Source of the DNA: Chlorobiales bacterium Clorobi_01
GTDB lineage: Bacteria; Bacteroidota; Chlorobiia; Chlorobiales; Chlorobiaceae
DNA length: 49,599 nt
Assembly: GCA_001602925.1 (NCBI GenBank)
Contig: LUZT01000007.1
Span: 1 to 49,599, forward strand
Direction of reading: 5' to 3'
Program-made: the position numbers and the translations under genes
Notes under the pieces: model-generated
The model's input: the letters and a program-made list of their open reading frames with translations, nothing else
The model's database searches: none
What the model was told of the DNA's origin: nothing
Shown: piece after piece, positions 33,731-42,052 of the stretch
Numbering within the stretch: the stretch's first letter is position 1
How the letters are laid out: every line of letters begins with the position of its first letter

Positions 33731-34576
33731 TTACTTTTCCTCAATCTCTTTCGATAGCTTGGCGATCAGCTTTCTGATCTCTTTGAGCCGTCTCACGTCG
33801 CTTTTCATGAGCACCGGTCTGGTTTCGGCTATCCGCAAGGTGTTCAGGGCCTCCTGTTTTTTATCCTCCTCAAGATAGAGAAGCGCAAGTTCGTGGTAAT
33901 GTCTGATGACCCTCGGATTAAGGCTGATTGCTTTCCTGAAATTCTTTTCAGCTTCTTTACTGCTGCCTTTGGGCATCTGCCCGACGAAGGTGCCGCCCAT
34001 AAACCGGCTGAACCATCCGATTTTCGATGCCTCGAAGTTGTATGAGCCGAGCATCGACCAGGCGACATCGTCGTTCGGGTTCAGCGTCAGCGCTGTATCG
34101 AGTTCGCGTTTGATTTCAGCAGCTCTGTTCAGCTTCTCTTTTGCACCGATTTTGTCTGCTTTCAAGGCCAGAGCAGCGGCAAGCCAGGTGTGTGCACTGG
34201 CGTTTTTGCCGTCGAGCTGAACTGATTTTCTCGCATATTCGACCGCTTTGTTATAAAAGGGAATCCGTTTTTCACGCTCTGCAGGGGCGATAGACTCTGC
34301 GATGCTGATGTTCAGACGGGCAAGCTTCCAGTACAGGTCTGCCGATTCTTGTCCGGTCTGGAGCATCGAGAGGTAGAGCGAGTCGGCTTTTTCGTAGCGT
34401 AGCGATTTGAATGCCTGATCAGCTGCATCGATCTCGGTATTTTCTTGGGCTCTGGCCGCTGCATTTCCCAAAACCGGGTTCGACAGCATGAGAAACAGTG
34501 CCGTCAGAAGCGAGGCAACCGTTTTTCTTGAACCGTTTTTTGCTGGAGGAGGTAGCTTTGTCAGAATGCCTTTCAT
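33731..34576 (-). CDS. Exported TPR-repeat protein
   Basis: A 281-residue protein with an N-terminal signal (about 20-45, ending LGNAAARAQE) and then helical TPR-like repeats to the end, e.g. AADQAFKSLRYEKADSLYL, AVEYARKSVQLDGKNASAHT, AEKNFRKAISLNPRVIRHYH and ELALLYLEEDKKQEALNTL. It is probably periplasmic and scaffolds protein contacts. The start at 34576 overlaps the DoxX stop by 4 bp (ATGA), a classic coupled arrangement; another ATG nine bases upstream is possible. The longest open frame extends 130 codons further but these are an Arg/His-rich shadow of doxX. Partner proteins are unknown. Confidence 0.8.
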   Translation of the reverse strand: MKGILTKLPPPAKNGSRKTVASLLTALFLMLSNPVLGNAAARAQENTEIDAADQAFKSLRYEKADSLYLSMLQTGQESADLYWKLARLNISIAESIAPAEREKRIPFYNKAVEYARKSVQLDGKNASAHTWLAAALALKADKIGAKEKLNRAAEIKRELDTALTLNPNDDVAWSMLGSYNFEASKIGWFSRFMGGTFVGQMPKGSSKEAEKNFRKAISLNPRVIRHYHELALLYLEEDKKQEALNTLRIAETRPVLMKSDVRRLKEIRKLIAKLSKEIEEK

Positions 34577-35109
34577 CTGAACCATAATGAATCCGGATAT
34601 TTCCTGTTGAGGCTGCGGTCGAGGCCGAGCCAGTGGCCTGTCGGCAGCACGATGAGCAGTATCGAAATGGCGACCAGCGGCGGAATGGTCAGGTTGTAGT
34701 AACCGCCAGCCGCGAAGTTGAGCAGCATGAAAAGGCCGAATGCTGCGTTGATTCGCGTGGCGACGCCGAAGAGCAGCGCGACGCCGATGATCAGTTCGCC
34801 GATGGTGACGATCCAGGCTATAGGCATGACCATCGGAATGGCGAAGTGCTGAAGGTACGAGGCCTGCCACATGGCGATTCCCGCTTCGACGGAGCCTGAC
34901 ATTGCGCCGGTGGCGAGCAGTTCGTGCAGTCTTTGTGTGAAGTGTTGCCTCAGAATGTCGCTCCACATCCAGCCGCGCATGATTTTATGGACGAAGCCGT
35001 AAATGAAAAGCGAGGTGTAGAGGTACCGGAGCGCCAGCACGAAAATGACGCCGGATGCCTTGAGCTTGTGCGTTTTCAGGTAGGCGGGTTTCCACTCGAA
35101 ATCGGTCAT
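34573..35109 (-). CDS. DoxX-family membrane protein
   Basis: A 178-residue membrane protein with four helices in the DoxX arrangement: ASGVIFVLALRYLYTSLFIY, AWIVTIGELIIGVALLFGVA, and TRINAAFGLFMLLNFAAGGYYN. GELIIGVALLFG is the family core. DoxX/DoxD form thiosulfate:quinone oxidoreductase in Acidianus, which would suit a sulfur oxidiser, but the broader DoxX family has many unrelated roles and no DoxD partner is here. Its stop overlaps the start of the TPR gene; upstream is priA on the same strand, 86 bp away. Confidence 0.8.
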   Translation of the reverse strand: MTDFEWKPAYLKTHKLKASGVIFVLALRYLYTSLFIYGFVHKIMRGWMWSDILRQHFTQRLHELLATGAMSGSVEAGIAMWQASYLQHFAIPMVMPIAWIVTIGELIIGVALLFGVATRINAAFGLFMLLNFAAGGYYNLTIPPLVAISILLIVLPTGHWLGLDRSLNRKYPDSLWFR

Positions 35110-35195
35110 CTTCTGTGTTACAAAGGTTCAATGATGCGCATCTGTCTTTTGAACGACAGACGATAAACTCACCGAATTTACTATAAAAATCATCC

Positions 35196-37625
35196 TTAGA
35201 GAAGATGCTGCGGATCGACGTCAACGGTGATGACAAGATTTTCTCCCCGAAAGGCGCTGAGGGTTTCGTATTGCACCTGCCGAAGCAGGGCGGCGGAGAG
35301 CTTGATGCCGGTGAGCTTGAGGATGAGCTGGCTGCGGTAGCGCCCCTTTATTTTGCTGATGCCCGCAGGGGCGGGGCCAAGGATCGTGCCGAACGCTTCC
35401 GGCACCTGTGGCCGCAGATGCTCCCGTAGCGCAATAGCTCCCTTTTCCGCGATGGCTTCCGAAGGCGACGAACACTCGAACTTGACGAGGCGGGTGAATG
35501 GGGGGTAGGCGAGTTCGCGGCGCGAGGCCATCTCCGCCTCGAAAAAGTGGCGGTAGTCAGCCCGGATGACGTGCTGGAACAGCTCGTTGTCGCGGTTGTA
35601 GAGCTGAAGCAGCACCTCGCCGGGCATCGACGAGCGGCCCGCCCGCCCGGCAACCTGCATCAGGAGCGAGTAGATGCGTTCGGCGGCTCTGAAGTCCGGC
35701 AGGTTCAGGCCGATGTCCGCCATCAGCACGCCGACCAGCGTCACCTCCGGAAAGTCGAGGCCTTTGGCGACCATCTGCGTGCCGAGCAGGATGCGGGCGC
35801 GCTTTTCGCGGAAAGCGGTCAGCATCGACGCATGGGCGTCCTTGGTCGAGGTGGTGTCGATGTCCATCCGCAGAATCTTCTCTTCGGGGAACAGCTCTCC
35901 AAGTTCCTCCTCAATGCGCTCGGTGCCACTGCTTTTGTAGAAGAGATTTTCCGATTTGCACGCAGGGCACGTTTGGCGGAACGGTTCGATGTGACCGCAG
36001 TAGTGGCAGCGCAGGCTCCGGTCGCTGGCGTGATAGACCAGCGGAATGTTGCAGTGGCGGCATTGCGGCGTGTGGCCGCAGTCGAGGCAGAGCAGGCTGC
36101 CTGCGAAGCCCCGGCGATTTTGCAGGAGGATCACCTGCTCGTCGCGCTTGAGCCTTTCGCGGATGGCGTCGTAGAGCGCGCCCGAGATCGACGGCGTGAC
36201 CCGCTGGCTGCCGGGCATCCAGACCAGCTCGATGGAGGGCATCCGGGCGTTGTCGATGCGTTCGGGCAGTTCGAGCAGTGTGTACTTGCCCTCAAGCGCG
36301 TTCCGGTAGGACTCGAACGATGGCGTTGCCGAGCCGAGCACGCAGAGCGCGTTTTCGAACATGGCGCGCATCACCGCCGTGTCGCGGGCGTGGTAGCGTG
36401 GCGTGCGATCCTGCTTGTAGGCCGCGTCGTGCTCCTCGTCCACGATGATCGCGCCGACGTTCTCCAGCGGCGCGAAAATCGTCGAACGAGCGCCGAGCGC
36501 GATGCGTGCCTTGCCCTGTCGCAGCCGCTGCCAGGCGTCGTACTTTTCGCGGTCGCTCATGGCGCTGTGCATGATCTGGATATCGTCGCCGAAGTAGTGG
36601 CGGAAGCGCGCGGCGGTCTGCGGGGTGAGTGAGATTTCCGGCACCAGGACAATGGCGGTTTTGCCCTCGGCGAGCACGCGGCGCAGCAGCTCGATATAGA
36701 CCAGGGTCTTGCCGCTGCCGGTTACGCCGTGCAAAAGGAAAGTCCGGAATTGCTGTTCGTAGAGCGCTTTGGTCAAGGCGTCAAGCGCCTGCTGCTGATG
36801 CGGACTGAGGGAATGGATCTCCTTTTGCGGCTCGTCGAAGCGCAGGCTTTCGCGAGAGGGCGCGGCGGTTTCGGTCTTTTCGGCGAGGCCGAGAGTGACA
36901 AGTCCGCTGAATACCGTTCGTGAAATACCGCCCTCTCCGGCGCGGAACAGCTGCTCCGGGCGCGATGCGAGCAGCTCGAACGCCTCGCGTTTCTTGGGCG
37001 AACGCGCAATGAGTTTTTCCGGTTCATCGGGCAGCGTCTCCGCCAGTTTCCATGTGGTGACCGTGCGGGGCTTCGTTTCCACGAAGCTCTTGCGGACGTT
37101 GACCAGCCCGGCGCGTTCGAGTTCCGCGATCGCGCTGTACAGCTCCCTGCGACCGAGGCGTTTGCGGAGCTGGCGCACGGTGAGCCGTTTTTCAGTCGCC
37201 AGCGCTTTCAGGATGCTCCGGCGCAACCCCGTGCTTTTGACTCGTAATTCCGGGCTTTCGAGCTGGAACCCGGCCAGCTCCACCACGTCATCGACCGTAC
37301 TCCTGAGCGGAGCCGGAAGGGTGGTGGAGAGGCAGTCGATGGGGAGGGCGGCGTAGTAGTCGGCAATCCACAACGCGAGTTTCAGCATTACCGGCGTCAG
37401 CACCGGAACACCGCTGTTGAGCAGGTCGAGCACTTCGCCCTCGATGTCGCCCTCGCCCGCCTCTTCCAGCGACCAGACATAGCCGGTGTAAGCCGACGCT
37501 TTGTGGCGGGCAAGGTTCAGCAGCACCTGGCAGCCCGGCTGAATCGTCGTTTTGAGCCCCTCCGGCATGCTCAGCCGAAAAGGCTCTTCACGATAGATTC
37601 TTTCTACATAGACAATCGCATACAT
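35196..37625 (-). CDS. priA: Primosomal protein N' (replication restart helicase PriA)
   Basis: An 809-residue helicase that restarts stalled replication forks. An N-terminal 3'-DNA-binding domain (1-110) and winged helix (about 145-215) precede the helicase core: Walker A HGVTGSGKTLVYIELLRR (about 302-319), DEEHD Walker B, and GSATPSFES. Eight zinc-binding cysteines are in CLDCGHTPQCRHC and CHYCGH...CPACKS. Motif V/VI lie in LLGTQMVAKGLDFPEV and MQVAGRAGRS. Length is within family range. ATG 37625 starts with the normal YAIVYVER sequence, which fits PriA. Transcribed toward doxX. Confidence 0.96.
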   Translation of the reverse strand: MYAIVYVERIYREEPFRLSMPEGLKTTIQPGCQVLLNLARHKASAYTGYVWSLEEAGEGDIEGEVLDLLNSGVPVLTPVMLKLALWIADYYAALPIDCLSTTLPAPLRSTVDDVVELAGFQLESPELRVKSTGLRRSILKALATEKRLTVRQLRKRLGRRELYSAIAELERAGLVNVRKSFVETKPRTVTTWKLAETLPDEPEKLIARSPKKREAFELLASRPEQLFRAGEGGISRTVFSGLVTLGLAEKTETAAPSRESLRFDEPQKEIHSLSPHQQQALDALTKALYEQQFRTFLLHGVTGSGKTLVYIELLRRVLAEGKTAIVLVPEISLTPQTAARFRHYFGDDIQIMHSAMSDREKYDAWQRLRQGKARIALGARSTIFAPLENVGAIIVDEEHDAAYKQDRTPRYHARDTAVMRAMFENALCVLGSATPSFESYRNALEGKYTLLELPERIDNARMPSIELVWMPGSQRVTPSISGALYDAIRERLKRDEQVILLQNRRGFAGSLLCLDCGHTPQCRHCNIPLVYHASDRSLRCHYCGHIEPFRQTCPACKSENLFYKSSGTERIEEELGELFPEEKILRMDIDTTSTKDAHASMLTAFREKRARILLGTQMVAKGLDFPEVTLVGVLMADIGLNLPDFRAAERIYSLLMQVAGRAGRSSMPGEVLLQLYNRDNELFQHVIRADYRHFFEAEMASRRELAYPPFTRLVKFECSSPSEAIAEKGAIALREHLRPQVPEAFGTILGPAPAGISKIKGRYRSQLILKLTGIKLSAALLRQVQYETLSAFRGENLVITVDVDPQHLL

Positions 37626-37703
37626 CGGTAATCAGGAGCTTGAAAGAAAACGGCAACAAGGACAGGAAAAAGATTGCTCATTCAAAGTTCATCATTCATA
37701 ATG

Positions 37704-37736
37704 AAAAAAAGCCAGTGGTTCAAACTGGCTTTTTTT
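37704..37736. terminator. Bidirectional terminator between adk and priA
   Basis: GCCAGT (37711-37716) pairs with ACTGGC (37724-37729), flanked by an A-run and a T-run of seven. It is 20 bp after the adk stop. Confidence 0.88.
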
Positions 37737-37755
37737 CACGATATGCACCCGGCAG

Positions 37756-38412
37756 TTACCCGTTGAGGGTGGCGATGATCTCATCTTTGATCTGTTCGAC
37801 GGTGCCGATTCCTGCGATTCTGGAGTATTTCGGAGCGTCAGCGGAGCCGTTCATCGAGAGGTTGCGATAGTAGCCGACCAGCAGTTCGGTCAGCTCGTGA
37901 TAGGCTTTCAGACGCTTGCGAACGGTCTCTTCGCAGTCGTCGTTGCGCTGCACCAGCGGTTCGCCGGTGAGGTCGTCCCTGTCCGGTACAGCTGGTGGGT
38001 TGAATGTGACGTGGTAGGTGCGGCCAGAGGCGAGATGGACGCGGCGTCCGCTCATGCGTTTGATGATCTCTTCGTCGGGGACGTTGATTTCAATGATATG
38101 GTCGATGCGAATACCCCCGGCTCTCAGGGCTTCGGCTTGGGCCAGGGTGCGCGGGAAGCCGTCAAAAAGGCAGCCATTGGTGCAGTCTGGTTGCTCTATG
38201 CGCTCTTTGACAAGGCTGATGATGATGTCGTCCGGGACGAGTCCACCCTCATCCATGACCTTTTTGGCCGCGAGTCCAAGAGGAGTGGCGGCCTTGACAG
38301 CGGCGCGCAGCATGTCGCCGGTCGATATCTGGGGTATGCCAAAAGCTTCAGAAATATATTGTGCCTGTGTTCCTTTGCCGGCGCCCGGCGCGCCCAACAG
38401 GATTACTCTCAT
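37756..38412 (-). CDS. adk: Adenylate kinase
   Basis: A 218-residue kinase that equilibrates ATP, AMP and ADP. The P-loop is [10 protein letters not shown] (7-16), the AMP-binding region has [11 protein letters not shown] and [14 protein letters not shown], and the lid begins at [16 protein letters not shown]. The lid has [16 protein letters not shown] with no cysteine quartet, so it is a non-zinc long-type enzyme. It follows an orphan gene by 15 bp and rlmN further upstream, so it is the last gene of that transcript and ends at the terminator at 37704-37736. Confidence 0.97.
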   Translation of the reverse strand: MRVILLGAPGAGKGTQAQYISEAFGIPQISTGDMLRAAVKAATPLGLAAKKVMDEGGLVPDDIIISLVKERIEQPDCTNGCLFDGFPRTLAQAEALRAGGIRIDHIIEINVPDEEIIKRMSGRRVHLASGRTYHVTFNPPAVPDRDDLTGEPLVQRNDDCEETVRKRLKAYHELTELLVGYYRNLSMNGSADAPKYSRIAGIGTVEQIKDEIIATLNG

Positions 38413-38427
38413 GAAACGATAGTCCTT

Positions 38428-39198
38428 TTATGAATTTTTTTTCAGGGAGATGACGGTAATTTTCGGTTTGGCCGGTTTCTTCACCTCTTCGACATCCGAA
38501 TCCGGGGCAGTGGTCGTCTGTGCGCCGTTCGTGGCGACTGGTATGGCCTGAGATGAGATGGGGGCCTTTACAGTTTCTCCACTGTTCTTGGATGACTTGA
38601 ACTCTATCTGTTTTTTAACCGGTTTTTTTAGCTCAATAGACTTGGCCTTTGGTGTGCTTGGGCGGTGTTCGAGCGTGGATTCATCGAAAAGTTGCTGGAA
38701 TGCCGCGTTCGAGTTTTTCGGGTCAATGGAGCGGTGAACGTATTCGTCTTCATGGACGATCTGTGGTCTGAACTCGAAATCGAGTGAGGCCAGCATCATC
38801 CGGAGCATTCTGCGGCTTTCGCCGAGATCACCTTTGGAGTCGATCCTGGTGTGCGCTTTGCCGTTGACGGTGGTGATTTTCCGGCCATTGATGTCGGTTT
38901 CTTCAACCAGCCCGAACGTGACGTCGATTTTCATGCCGAGCAGGGCGAAAGATGAGACCTCTGCGCGGATGGTTTTCATGCCGCCGACTGCCGTTTTCTG
39001 GTTCTTGAGTTCCCAGCCAACCCAGCCCTCTATTTTGTTGGTGATAAAGTCGGAGACATCTTCCAGCGGACAGGAGTAGCGGCGAACCTTGAGCTCACTG
39101 AAAACCGGTTTCTCGGAGGTATGGGTCGCATTGTTGGTCAGACAGTGATATACCTTGACCATTTCGTCTCTGAAGGGAAGGAAAGAGGATAGATCCAT
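38428..39198 (-). CDS. Orphan protein between rlmN and adk, function unknown
   Basis: A 256-residue protein I cannot assign. Residues about 1-150 look folded and mixed alpha/beta (RDEMVKVYHCLTNNATHTSE, DFITNKIEGWVGWELKNQK, GMKIDVTFGLVEETDINGRK), followed by a disordered, Lys/Pro/Ser-rich tail (about 165-256) with KKPVKKQIEF and KKPAKPKITVIS. There is no signal peptide or membrane helix. The length of the tail and its repeats of KKP suggest a flexible linker. It lies 43 bp after rlmN and 15 bp before adk, so it is cotranscribed with two conserved genes and is probably expressed. A Chlorobi-specific family is likely but not shown. Confidence 0.72.
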   Translation of the reverse strand: MDLSSFLPFRDEMVKVYHCLTNNATHTSEKPVFSELKVRRYSCPLEDVSDFITNKIEGWVGWELKNQKTAVGGMKTIRAEVSSFALLGMKIDVTFGLVEETDINGRKITTVNGKAHTRIDSKGDLGESRRMLRMMLASLDFEFRPQIVHEDEYVHRSIDPKNSNAAFQQLFDESTLEHRPSTPKAKSIELKKPVKKQIEFKSSKNSGETVKAPISSQAIPVATNGAQTTTAPDSDVEEVKKPAKPKITVISLKKNS

Positions 39199-39241
39199 GA
39201 GATGGGCCGGTTAAAGATTTCTTCTCGGTTTCAAACCGTTA

Positions 39242-40366
39242 TTACCTCACAGGCCGGGTGGCCAGCTGTCCGCATGCTGCGTTGATGGCTGCACCCTGAC
39301 TTTTTCTGACGGTGACGAGCAGCCCAGCATCCAGTAACTGTTGAATGAACATGGTTTTCGAGCTACTGCAACCCGGCTTGAATTTCAAGGTAACGATAGA
39401 ATTATAATCAATCAAATTAATTTTGCACAACACTCTCTTTGCGAAACGAACCAGTTTGCGGGCATCTTCAGGCGAATCGTTGATGCCTTCCAGCAGCATG
39501 TAGACAAGCGTAACCGGTTGGCTGGTTATGGTGTTATAGGAGTTTATCGCTTTGGCGAGTTTGTCGAGGGTAATGTCAGTGGCGATTGGCATCATTCGTT
39601 CCCGTATGAGCTGGTCGGCGCTGTGCAGCGATATGGCGAGTTTGGTTTTGAGCCCCGACCGGGCGATTCTGTCCATTTCCATGGGCAAACCGACGGTTGA
39701 AATCGTGATCTTTTTTTCGGAGATGCTGAATTGGTAATCCTTTTCAGTCAGCGTTCCGATCGACTCAAGTACATTGTCAAGATTCAGCAACGGTTCGCCC
39801 ATGCCCATGAAGACAATATTGGTCAGGCCCCGCCAGTGGCGCTTCTGCGCTTCTTTTTCAAGCAGAAATATCTGATCGGTTATTTCTGATGTCGTGAGGT
39901 TTCTTCTGAATCCCATGTGTCCTGTTGCACAGAAGGTACAGCGGAGCGGGCAGCCGATTTGCGAGGAGATGCAGGCAGTTATCCGCTCTTCCGAAGGGAT
40001 GAGAACACTTTCGACCAGTTCGTTGTCCTCCAGCTTGATGAGGAATTTTGCCGTTGGATTTCCAGCCACCAAACTGGCGTCCGTCGTTTCGCGTTCGGTG
40101 CCGGCAAGTGAGGCCGGATGTATAATCCATTCAGAAGCGAGTTTCTGACGCAGTTGTTTGCTGAGGGTGCTCATTTCCTCAAAACGGAGGGCCTGATTAC
40201 TGTACAGCCATCGGTGGAGCTGATTTGCGCGATAAGCTGGCTCTCCGAGACGGGTCAAGAGTTCGGTAAGTTCCTTTCTGCCCAGTCTTCTGATGTTCAG
40301 AAGGTGGCCATGCTGTTTTTCCTTTTCTTGGGTCCGCCTCTCTTCTGATATTTCATTTTCTTCCAT
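39242..40366 (-). CDS. rlmN: 23S rRNA (adenine2503-C2)-methyltransferase, radical SAM
   Basis: The 374-residue enzyme methylates A2503 of 23S rRNA and A37 of some tRNAs. The radical-SAM cluster motif is CPLRCTFCATG (C-x3-C-x2-C), preceded by ITACISSQIG; MGMGEPLLNLDNVLESI and KLAISLHSAD follow as in the family, and a C-terminal catalytic cysteine occurs in NAACGQLA. ATG 40366 is preferred to a TTG 20 codons upstream; the ribosome site is weak in both cases. It is divergent from the winged-helix regulator at 40465, with about 100 bp between the two starts. Confidence 0.95.
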   Translation of the reverse strand: MEENEISEERRTQEKEKQHGHLLNIRRLGRKELTELLTRLGEPAYRANQLHRWLYSNQALRFEEMSTLSKQLRQKLASEWIIHPASLAGTERETTDASLVAGNPTAKFLIKLEDNELVESVLIPSEERITACISSQIGCPLRCTFCATGHMGFRRNLTTSEITDQIFLLEKEAQKRHWRGLTNIVFMGMGEPLLNLDNVLESIGTLTEKDYQFSISEKKITISTVGLPMEMDRIARSGLKTKLAISLHSADQLIRERMMPIATDITLDKLAKAINSYNTITSQPVTLVYMLLEGINDSPEDARKLVRFAKRVLCKINLIDYNSIVTLKFKPGCSSSKTMFIQQLLDAGLLVTVRKSQGAAINAACGQLATRPVR

Positions 40367-40464
40367 TTCGTTGCTTCGCTTGCTCTTGATCGATAAAAAA
40401 AGTACTTTTTTTATATATGACGACAAGTCTCTTTAGTAACCGTTGAAATAATTTAAAAGAAAGA

Positions 40465-40812
40465 ATGTCTCCGGAACCATCGAAAGACAAAAAGGATTAC
40501 AATCATCAGCTTCTCGACAAGGTTATTCATGCGAGAATTCGCTTTGCAGCACTGGCTTATCTGATGAGCGTCCCTGAAGCATCGTTCGTTGACATTCGCG
40601 ATAGTATCAGAGCTACGGATGGAAATCTCAGTATTCATCTGAGAAAACTTGAAGCGGCGAGGTATGTGGAGTGCATGAAGAGTTTCGAGAGCCGCAAGCC
40701 CCTGACCAATTACCGGATGACCGTCGAGGGCCGGGAGGCTTTTGCCCGGTATCTCAGGAATGTGGAGAAATTCTGTGAAGATATGCCGGATTTGCAAGTG
40801 CAGACGGCCTGA
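40465..40812 (+). CDS. Winged-helix transcriptional regulator (MarR/ArsR-like)
   Basis: The 115-residue protein has one winged-helix domain: a scaffold helix RIRFAALAYLMSVPEASFV, a helix-turn-helix with recognition helix NLSIHLRKLEAARYVEC, and a wing (KSFESRKPLTNYRMTVEGR). It fits the small regulator class seen with HTH_27-like or MarR-like domains (transcriptional regulator acting on DNA as a dimer). No effector-binding cysteines are visible. It is divergent from rlmN, so it might act on the shared 98-bp region; this is unproven. The rlmN operon could be its target or only a neighbour. Confidence 0.82.
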   Translation: MSPEPSKDKKDYNHQLLDKVIHARIRFAALAYLMSVPEASFVDIRDSIRATDGNLSIHLRKLEAARYVECMKSFESRKPLTNYRMTVEGREAFARYLRNVEKFCEDMPDLQVQTA

Positions 40813-40957
40813 TTCCCCTTTTTTGGGTTAAGTTCAGTTATTGCAAATCCTTTCGCTTTCTGCTGATGTTGTGAAATTATCGGATTCCGTCCGTCCGGTT
40901 ATTTCTGTATTATACGTTCGTTTCCGTTGAGTATTTCGCAAACTATTTCCAGCGCTG

Positions 40958-42019
40958 ATGATTATACCCGAATATGGCCGGACATTGACCCCTGAAGAGT
41001 GGAGGCCGGTCGTCGATGAGATGCTGGATGCCACGCACATTATTTTTACCACCCACGAAAATTCAGATGGCGACGGGCTTGGCAGCCAGGTCGCTCTTGC
41101 TCTCGCTCTCAAGGCTCTGGGCAAGGAGGTTACAATTTTCAATCCAACGGAAGTGCCGCCGAACTATCTGTTCCTGAAGGAACTTCATGAGATTAACCTT
41201 TTTCGCGACCGGGACGAGGAGTCCATGCAGGAGTTTTTTCTTGCCGATCTTCTGGTCGTGCTCGATGCCAATCTGCACGACCGTATTGGCAGACTTTGGC
41301 CGCATGTGGAGTTTGCCAGGGAGATGAGCCGACTCAAAGTGCTCTGCGTTGATCATCATCTCGAACCGGAGGATTTTGCCGATATCACAGTGTGCGAAAC
41401 CTACGCATCTTCGACCGGTGAGCTTGTCTGTGATCTTGTTACCGCCCTGGAGCTGCGTACTGGACAGCAGCTGTTTACTCCCGAAGTGGCTTCAGCTCTC
41501 TATGCAGCTATCATGACCGATACTGGCTCGTTCAGGTTCCCCAAGACGACCCCCTACACCTATCGACTTGCAGGAATGCTGGTCGAAAAAGGGGCTAATC
41601 CGGAGCTGGTGTACGACCGCATCTACAACGCCTTGACGCCGGAGGCGCTCAAGCTGCTTGGCCTTTCGCTTTCAAATATCAAGATCATTGAGAACGGTCT
41701 GATTTCCTGGCTTTTCATCACTCAGGAAATGCTCGAACAGACGGGCGGCAAGCTGTTCGACACCGATCTTATTATTCGCTATCTTTTGAGTGTGCCGACA
41801 GTGAAGGTTGCCGTTCTCCTTGTAGAGATGCAGGATGGACGGTGCAAGGTCAGCTTCAGGTCGCGGGGCAAGATTTATGTCAACCAGTTGGCCAAACACC
41901 ATGGCGGCGGTGGTCACATGAACGCGGCCGGCTGCCTGTTGAGAATGTCGGCAGAGAAGGCGCAACTTGTGATTCTTGAGGATGTCCGGAAGTTCACCCT
42001 CGAACAGGTGGACAGTTAA
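40958..42019 (+). CDS. DHH-family phosphoesterase, NrnA-like (oligoribonuclease/pAp phosphatase)
   Basis: A 353-residue protein of the bacterial DHH/DHHA1 phosphoesterase class. Manganese-binding motifs are the modified first motif ENSDGDGLGSQVA, LVVLDANLHDR, the DHH motif CVDHHLEP, and IMTDTGSFRF. The DHHA1 domain carries HHGGGGHMNAAGC, binding phosphate. NrnA degrades short RNA (2-5 nt) and dephosphorylates pAp; related enzymes act on c-di-AMP or pGpG. No regulatory PAS or GGDEF domain is present. It lies between the winged-helix regulator and pepA; the gap before it is 145 bp, so it probably has its own promoter. Confidence 0.88.
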   Translation: MIIPEYGRTLTPEEWRPVVDEMLDATHIIFTTHENSDGDGLGSQVALALALKALGKEVTIFNPTEVPPNYLFLKELHEINLFRDRDEESMQEFFLADLLVVLDANLHDRIGRLWPHVEFAREMSRLKVLCVDHHLEPEDFADITVCETYASSTGELVCDLVTALELRTGQQLFTPEVASALYAAIMTDTGSFRFPKTTPYTYRLAGMLVEKGANPELVYDRIYNALTPEALKLLGLSLSNIKIIENGLISWLFITQEMLEQTGGKLFDTDLIIRYLLSVPTVKVAVLLVEMQDGRCKVSFRSRGKIYVNQLAKHHGGGGHMNAAGCLLRMSAEKAQLVILEDVRKFTLEQVDS

Positions 42020-42052
42020 TTTCTTTCAATTATTTCCTATTTACGTGCAAGC

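Noticed and set aside
34586..34966. N-terminal extension of the TPR frame by about 130 codons
   Set aside because: Arg/His-rich shadow of the doxX gene. The signal peptide and the ATGA overlap place the true start at 34576.
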